Of a stretch of 64,000 nt of DNA, positions 58,968 through 64,000 are shown one piece after another. This DNA comes from Microthyrium microscopicum (Eukaryota > Ascomycota > Dothideomycetes > Microthyriales > Microthyriaceae): assembly GCA_010405405.1 (NCBI GenBank), contig MU004237.1, forward strand, positions 1,995,345-2,059,344, written 5' to 3'. Below the pieces are notes generated by a model. The model was not told the origin of the DNA and made no database searches. It was given only the letters and a program-made list of their open reading frames with translations. The stretch's first letter is position 1. Each line of letters starts with the position of its first letter. Made by a program: the position numbers and the translations under genes.

Positions 58968-60876
58968 ATGGTTCGACTTTCTTTAATACAGGCGGCTCTG
59001 GTAGCTGTGGCTTCGGCTAGTCCGCTACTCAGAAACGATACCTCTTATGGCGTTGTACGAGGAGTAGATGGTAAGGAAAATGGTTCATAATGGTTTTCTA
59101 GATTCTAATTATGTCAAGGCCAATTCGCCGGTACAGTGACCGATGAGATGGTGGATGACTTTCGATACTGGAGTGAATACACAGCAGCCGCATACTGTGC
59201 GCCACAACAATCCGGAAAAGGAGGAAAAATAAATTGTGCAGGTTATGGCAGCTGTCCAAACCTGGAAAAATCCAGTACCAAAGTCTACTCTACGTGGTAC
59301 CAGTAAGTTGACCTCGAGTCTACAGAAGATATGACAGAAAAGCTAACGCACTCAATTAGACTCGGAAAAAACTCCGCCACCGGTTTTGTCGCCGCCGATA
59401 ATACAAAGGATATCATAGTTATTTCACTGAGAGGCTCTGTCAATCTTGCAAACTGGGTCGCTGATATGAAAATATCGCCACTAGCATGCCCCGAATATGG
59501 AGGTTCAGGATCCATCTGCCACACTGGTTTCCTAGGTTTCTGGCAAGAAAGCAAGCCAATGGCTATGCGAGGACTGGAGGCTGCGCTCGCTGAGCATCCC
59601 GACTACAACATTGTCGTTGCTGGACACAGCCTTGGTGCTGCAGCAGCAATGTTTGCTGCCGCCGATCTAAGAGCAAGATTCGCCAAAGAGGCTGCATCAG
59701 CACCAGCAGCACCAGCGCACTCGCATGGCGGCGAAGAAGCACCAGCACCCAAGCCCGCTGTAACTGCTAATCCCGTCGCCAGCCTCTCACCTCAGGCCTC
59801 GAAGGCGTTGAGCGCCTACTTGGCTAGTATGGCAGCAAAAGCTAAGCCAACACAGATCGTTCCTAAGGTAACATCAGCCCCTAAACCGACAGCAGCCGCT
59901 GGCGGATTTTCCCCCGAAGCTGCAAAGTCGTTACAAGCATTCATGTCTAGCCAATACGCGGCAGCCCAAGCAGCAAAAGCAACTGCCGCCGCCCAAGCAG
60001 CAAAAGAAACTGCCGCAGCAGCCCCAAAACCAGCAGCAGCCGCTGGCGGACTTTCCCCCGAAGCCGCAAAAGCATTACAATCATACATAGCTGGCCTAGG
60101 AGCAAAGGCAACTCCCGCCGCAGTCCCCGCTGAGAGCATTCCCGAAATGCCTGCCTCTGTACCCACAACTGGTCTCTCTCCAAAAGCTCAAAAGGCTCTG
60201 GATGACTTGATAGCGGCTTTGAAGGAGCAGAAGGAGCAGCAAGCAAAGCAGCAGGCAGCCAAGGGTAAAGGAGGAGGAACCGGCCAAGGCAATGGCTGGA
60301 ACAATAACAACAATGGCTGGAACAATAATAATAAGGGAAATAACAACAAGGGAAACAATAACAAGGGTCGAAATGGGCACAAAAAGCGAAGTGAAGCACC
60401 ACAGGGAGCAAAGACCGTTTGGCTGGTAAGTCTAAAGCTGTTTCAATATTACGAAAGAGTACTAAATTGTCCGTAGTATGCCTACGGTATGCCTCGCGGA
60501 GGTAATCAACAAGTAGTCGAGTTCATCACCAAGCAAGGCAACAACTTCCGCATCACACATACAAACGATGCTGTTCCCAAGCTTCCTCCGGAGAGCGGTA
60601 CATGGAAACACATCAGCCCAGAATACTACATCTCTACTGGTCTCGGAAATAAAGCGAGCACTTACGAAGTTATCGACGGATTCTCAAACTCATGGAAAGG
60701 AAATGGCGGCACATATACCCCTAATATTATTGCACATATTCAATACTATAGCACAAACATGTAAGGATCACCCTTTGAAAATCCCGAGCATACGAAACTA
60801 ACTATATTCTAGGTACGCTTGTGTAACAACCAACGCACTGCCACTCTGGTTGATGGGTGGAGCAGGCTCGAAATAG
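58968..60876 (+). CDS. Secreted class 3 lipase with large repetitive insertion
   Basis: Five exons: 58968-59070, 59119-59302, 59360-60425, 60477-60760, 60813-60876; 566 aa. Residues 1-18 form a signal peptide (MVRLSLIQAALVAVASAS). The fold matches Rhizomucor-type lipases: GHSLGAA with Ser186, THTNDAVPKLPP with Asp482 and WKHISPEYY with His496, a complete triad. Between Ser186 and Asp482, at residues about 207-445, lies an Ala/Pro/Lys/Gln-rich insertion of some 240 aa containing four copies of an [LF]SPxAxKxL helix motif and an Asn/Gly-rich end, closed by Lys-Lys-Arg (437-439), a possible kexin site. Family members are normally about 300-350 aa. Secreted triacylglycerol or ester hydrolysis is expected; the role of the insertion is unknown. 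Confidence 0.85.
59784..60230 (+). repeat. Four in-frame repeats of 41-48 codons in the lipase gene
   Basis: Copies of the [LF]SPxAxKxL motif start at 59784, 59907, 60051 and 60174, spaced 123, 144 and 123 bp. The second and third are very alike at DNA level (GCAGCAGCCGCTGGCGGA preceding, TTTCCCCCGAAGC within), which suggests a recent duplication of about 144 bp. Confidence 0.75.
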
Positions 60877-61709
60877 ATGTCGACAAGAAGACTATCAAAG
60901 AATTAACTTGTATATAATCAAAACAGTAAAATCAAAAACAAGATAAACATATCAAATCACTGAGTGTTCCTATACATGTGAGCGAGCACTCGCACACTTG
61001 TGCAACCCGTCGAATTCACGCCAATATCAACAGGGCATTGCGAGATCTTCCGCATTAATTACACCTCACGGTTTATTTGAGTTAAGTTACGAGAATATAA
61101 GGAACTACTTATCTTGGATCTAGACTCCGCTGCTATATTGGGGTAAAGCAGTGATTGCATATTGTACAGTGTATGAAAGTATTACCCCAGCTTACGCCGT
61201 TGTTAAGACCAGGGCGAGTGACTATGGAAGAAAAGAAACTATTAGCCCGTAGCGATAAGCCGGGTATCATGGGGTACCTAGTACCTACTATGTACTTAGC
61301 AAGTCGGAAATGAAAGTGCTTATAGGCGTTGCATCTATAGACTACAACAGAACAGATAGAACTAATAGACGACTAAACAGAGTAATCTGTAAAAAGACGA
61401 AGCCCATTCGTCCTGGAGAGTTATGTTTACGAATCCAATATTTTGGTATTTTGTACGGAGTGACTTCCGTTCGGAACAGCCTACCTACTATCCAAGATCT
61501 TCGGCTGAAATTTCCACCTGCCCTACTTCAACCCATTTCTTTGGTGTGGCGGTTTAAAAATTTGAAATCAAGAGTGAGAAAGTTCAGACATGGTCTCAAT
61601 ATATGTATTCATCTGATGACTTACAGCTCAATTTATCGTGAATTATGACGCATACGCTCAGACATGGCTATATTTGCTCTCAGTGCATCTGATGTGGTTG
61701 GCAAGATAT
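60877..61709. other. Intergenic, no gene recognised
   Basis: AT-rich gap with the lipase 3' UTR. A frame of 112 codons (61310-61648) has no recognisable features. Confidence 0.45.
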
Positions 61710-61949
61710 TACACCCAGATTCATAATGTGGTTGCGCGACCCTCTCTCCCCCAAATGTTTGTCTTTACAGTCTCCATCCAATCACAGCTAGAATAGCCTA
61801 TAATTACGGCGGTTAATGGTTAGTACTATCGATTTAGCGTTCCAATAACCAGATTTCATGGGCTGTTTTGCGTCTGATTGGTGGAGACCTGTAGAATTTT
61901 ACTTTTGGGGGGGAGAGGGTCGCGCAACCACATTATGAATCTGGGTGTA
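61710..61949. mobile_element. MITE with long inverted repeats, TA target site
   Basis: A 240-bp element including its flanking TA dinucleotides. The left end CACCCAGATTCATAATGTGG and the right end CCACATTATGAATCTGGGTG are perfect inverted repeats that continue for about 40 bp, and weaker pairing runs to about 100 bp per arm. TA at both outer edges fits the target duplication of Tc1/mariner-type elements. It has no coding capacity, so it would depend on a transposase made elsewhere. The near-perfect ends suggest a young insertion that has escaped strong RIP. Confidence 0.85.
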
Positions 61950-62326
61950 GAGGACCTCCTGATGCCATGACCCAGTTAAGAAGCTCATTCAGTGTTTTGA
62001 ATGTGGCAACAACAAGGAGACAACACTCAGAGTGCCATTTAGTATTGGATATTAAGGCTGAGTTTAACACGACTTTAGAAAAACTCTTAGAAAGACTCTT
62101 GAGCCTACCCATTTCGGCTCAGTCACGAATATCATGGAACTTTGCACTTCGTACTCCAAATTCAACGCAACGAAGCCAAGCTTCCATGAATGGACAATGA
62201 CTAAAGATATGGTCGTGAGCTTATAATTTTGGTCTTTGCGTCAAATGAACAATCCCAAGATGTCAGGTAAGAAATTAGATTTACACACTGATACTATGTT
62301 CTGAAGTATTTCAAACGGTCATCGAA
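61950..62326. other. Intergenic, no gene recognised
   Basis: A gap of about 0.4 kb between the MITE and the 3' end of the transporter gene. A plus-strand frame at 61967-62200 has no familiar motif. Confidence 0.45.
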
Positions 62327-64000
62327 TTACCAAGCACCCTTGGGTGGGCCGAATGTCTCCCCATCAGCCACCGTTTTCTTGATAGCAATGCCTTGCTGAT
62401 CCTACCAACGAGTTAGTATGTGCAAGTAATAGAGTCTTATTATGACCTACCAGTGTCGACGATACAACTCTATTACCCCACCAATCAGGCGGAGTCTTCT
62501 GTGTGAGCTGTAAGGTAAGGAAGATGAGGATTGTACAAAGCGCCAACCCGGCGTCAAGTGCAGCTGACAGGAGGTAGTTGTATTGTAGCCACCATCCGCG
62601 GAAGCGGTCGCGAATGAGCTTAGAGAAGATGAAGCCGACCATGATCCACATGAGGAAATTCATTGGCACGGCTCTGTGAATATGATTAGTGGAAATAACG
62701 TGAAATATTAGGAGAATTTGAGCTTACGGTGGGATTTGCTGGATACCACCAAAGATGATGGGCCCATGAAGATACTTTGTGGGACTTCTGGGCCACTTGC
62801 GAGCAACCACGTAGAGTATTACAGGAAGTGCGGCTCCGAATAGCCAGAACCACTGTAGAAATCCGTAGATACTTCCAGCGCCGAAGATCTAAAAGAAGTC
62901 AATTTTCAGGTTGAGGGCATTTAGGTCTTCAAAACTTACCCTCTTGGGTCCAATAACTCCCCAGACGATGCTGTTTTGGAAGAACACTCTTCCATTTGGA
63001 CAAGAGTATTTATCAACTTGATCTTCTGAACAGATGTCTTTGATATTACCGAAGGCCCACATGAACTTGGTTGTTGTTAGTTTAAACACTGATTGGAATA
63101 AAGGGTAGACTTACGACTCCGACTTGAACAATACACGACCAAACAGCTGCAGTCAATTGACTAACGAAAAGAGTGCGTGGTGCAACTTTCATGTAAAAAC
63201 CCATTTTCAAGGATTCACTGAAACTTATAGCTTGAGCGAGAGTATTATATGCTGAGAAAGATTAGCTGTCTGCTTCCTTGCTGGAAGAGAAAAAACTTAC
63301 ACAGACTTCTGAAAACCAGCATGCCTATCGGTCGTCCTGGGCGAGCATAAGAAATTATTACATCGCACACCACATTAAGACCAATCCACATATTCTAAAA
63401 TCCAGTAGTCAGTAATCGATTGATCATCGAGATTGGAGTGTAACTTACGTAGATGGCAACAATGAGTCCAACGGGAATCTACAAAGACAAGTTAGGATCC
63501 ATGAAGACTAGAGTACCGAGTAACAAACCAAAAAGAAACCAGCGATAGCGAGAGCAAGGACGTATCCCCACCAGGGAAGTTGTGTGTCCCATTTCAGGAC
63601 GCAAACAAATCCAATGACGATCATAATGACATTAAGTACCAAATACCACCACGTTGGAACGGGAGTGTACACTTCGTAAAGCTTGCCGTGTACATCCTTG
63701 GGTTCTGCTTTTGGATTCGAGAGGCGCTTCCATAGATCTTTTCCGTGATAAAGAGCAGTATGTACAACCAAAGCTATGGTAGCTGCAAAACTCAAACCGT
63801 ACTGTAGAGCAAAAGTGGTAGATAGAAAAATTGGCGAGTACTCTTTGTACTTGTCGACATTCAAAGTAAAGTCGTCATTCAGGATCCTAGAAACATTGTA
63901 TGATTGACCGGTGTTGTCATAGCTGTTGGAGTCGGACATTGGTAGGTAATCAGAATACCAAGTGCCAGAGAAGTGAACGGCAGAAGTTATGATCCAGACG
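62327..64000 (-). CDS. Oligopeptide transporter (OPT family), 3' part
   Basis: The gene enters from the right edge of the window and ends with TAA at 62327-62329; its 5' part lies outside. At least eight exons separated by short introns can be followed, all in frame. OPT signatures include YNVSRILNDDFTLNVDKY, YSPIFLSTTFALQYGLSF, LYHGKDLWKRL, NMWIGLNVVCDVI, the Cys-containing loop ICSEDQVDKYSCPNG, and near the end PAVPMNFLMWIMVGFIFSK and TPPDWWGN. Many hydrophobic segments fit a plasma-membrane proton-coupled carrier of small peptides or peptide-like compounds (glutathione, siderophores). The visible part appears intact and covers roughly the C-terminal half. Substrate cannot be predicted. Confidence 0.88.

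Noticed and set aside
59816-60411. Antisense frames with long Leu-rich and Ala-rich runs
   Set aside because: Shadows of the Ala/Asn-rich insertion of the lipase, produced by its repetitive codons.
1-64000. CRISPR arrays, bacterial operons, Shine-Dalgarno sites and riboswitches
   Set aside because: The window is eukaryotic nuclear DNA with spliceosomal introns; no regularly spaced direct repeats with unique spacers were seen.

Overview
This is nuclear DNA of a filamentous ascomycete (Pezizomycotina; a leotiomycete-like fungus is my low-confidence guess). The signs are short introns (about 45-150 bp) with GTRNGT donors, branch sites such as TACTAAC and YAG acceptors, fungus-specific gene families, and a block that looks heavily altered by RIP (repeat-induced point mutation).

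Layout. Positions 1-9540 are an AT-rich block with almost no intact reading frames: the 3' end of a Ty3/Gypsy chromovirus with its LTR, a long hairpin element, a decayed hAT transposase, a probable LINE ORF1 remnant and simple repeats. At about 9541 the base composition changes abruptly and ordinary fungal DNA begins. Genes in order: a giant membrane glycosyltransferase like Gtb3 (11357-19861, +); a small secreted Cys-rich protein (23315-23680, -); an Agd3-like secreted polysaccharide deacetylase (25002-27318, +); a Cys/His-rich protein (28356-29174, +); a class III CoA-transferase (29461-30909, +); an alpha/beta hydrolase (30968-32336, -) divergent from a cytochrome P450 (33245-35163, +); the chromatin remodeller Chd1 (35979-41427, -); a basic hypothetical protein (42824-43432, -); two members of the same Cys/His-rich family (44141-44563 and 45288-46217, +); an acidic nuclear-type protein (46804-48863, -); the arginine methyltransferase PRMT5 (49496-52188, -) divergent from splicing factor Cef1/Cdc5 (52752-55091, +); a peroxisomal enoyl-CoA isomerase (55513-56793, +); a secreted class 3 lipase with a large repetitive insertion (58968-60876, +); a TA-flanked MITE (61710-61949); and the 3' part of an OPT oligopeptide transporter (62327 to the window end, -).

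Function. The main theme is the Gtb3-like and Agd3-like pair. In Aspergillus fumigatus these two belong to the galactosaminogalactan (GAG) exopolysaccharide cluster with uge3, sph3 and ega3. Here the polymerase and deacetylase remain neighbours, beside the RIP block, while no gene resembling the other three lies to their right. A second theme is acyl-CoA and peroxisome chemistry (CoA-transferase, hydrolase, enoyl-CoA isomerase with a spliced-on SRL targeting signal). A third is a divergent pair whose products both serve pre-mRNA splicing (PRMT5 and Cef1). Exon structures were worked out by eye from splice signals and reading frame and have not been tested against transcripts.
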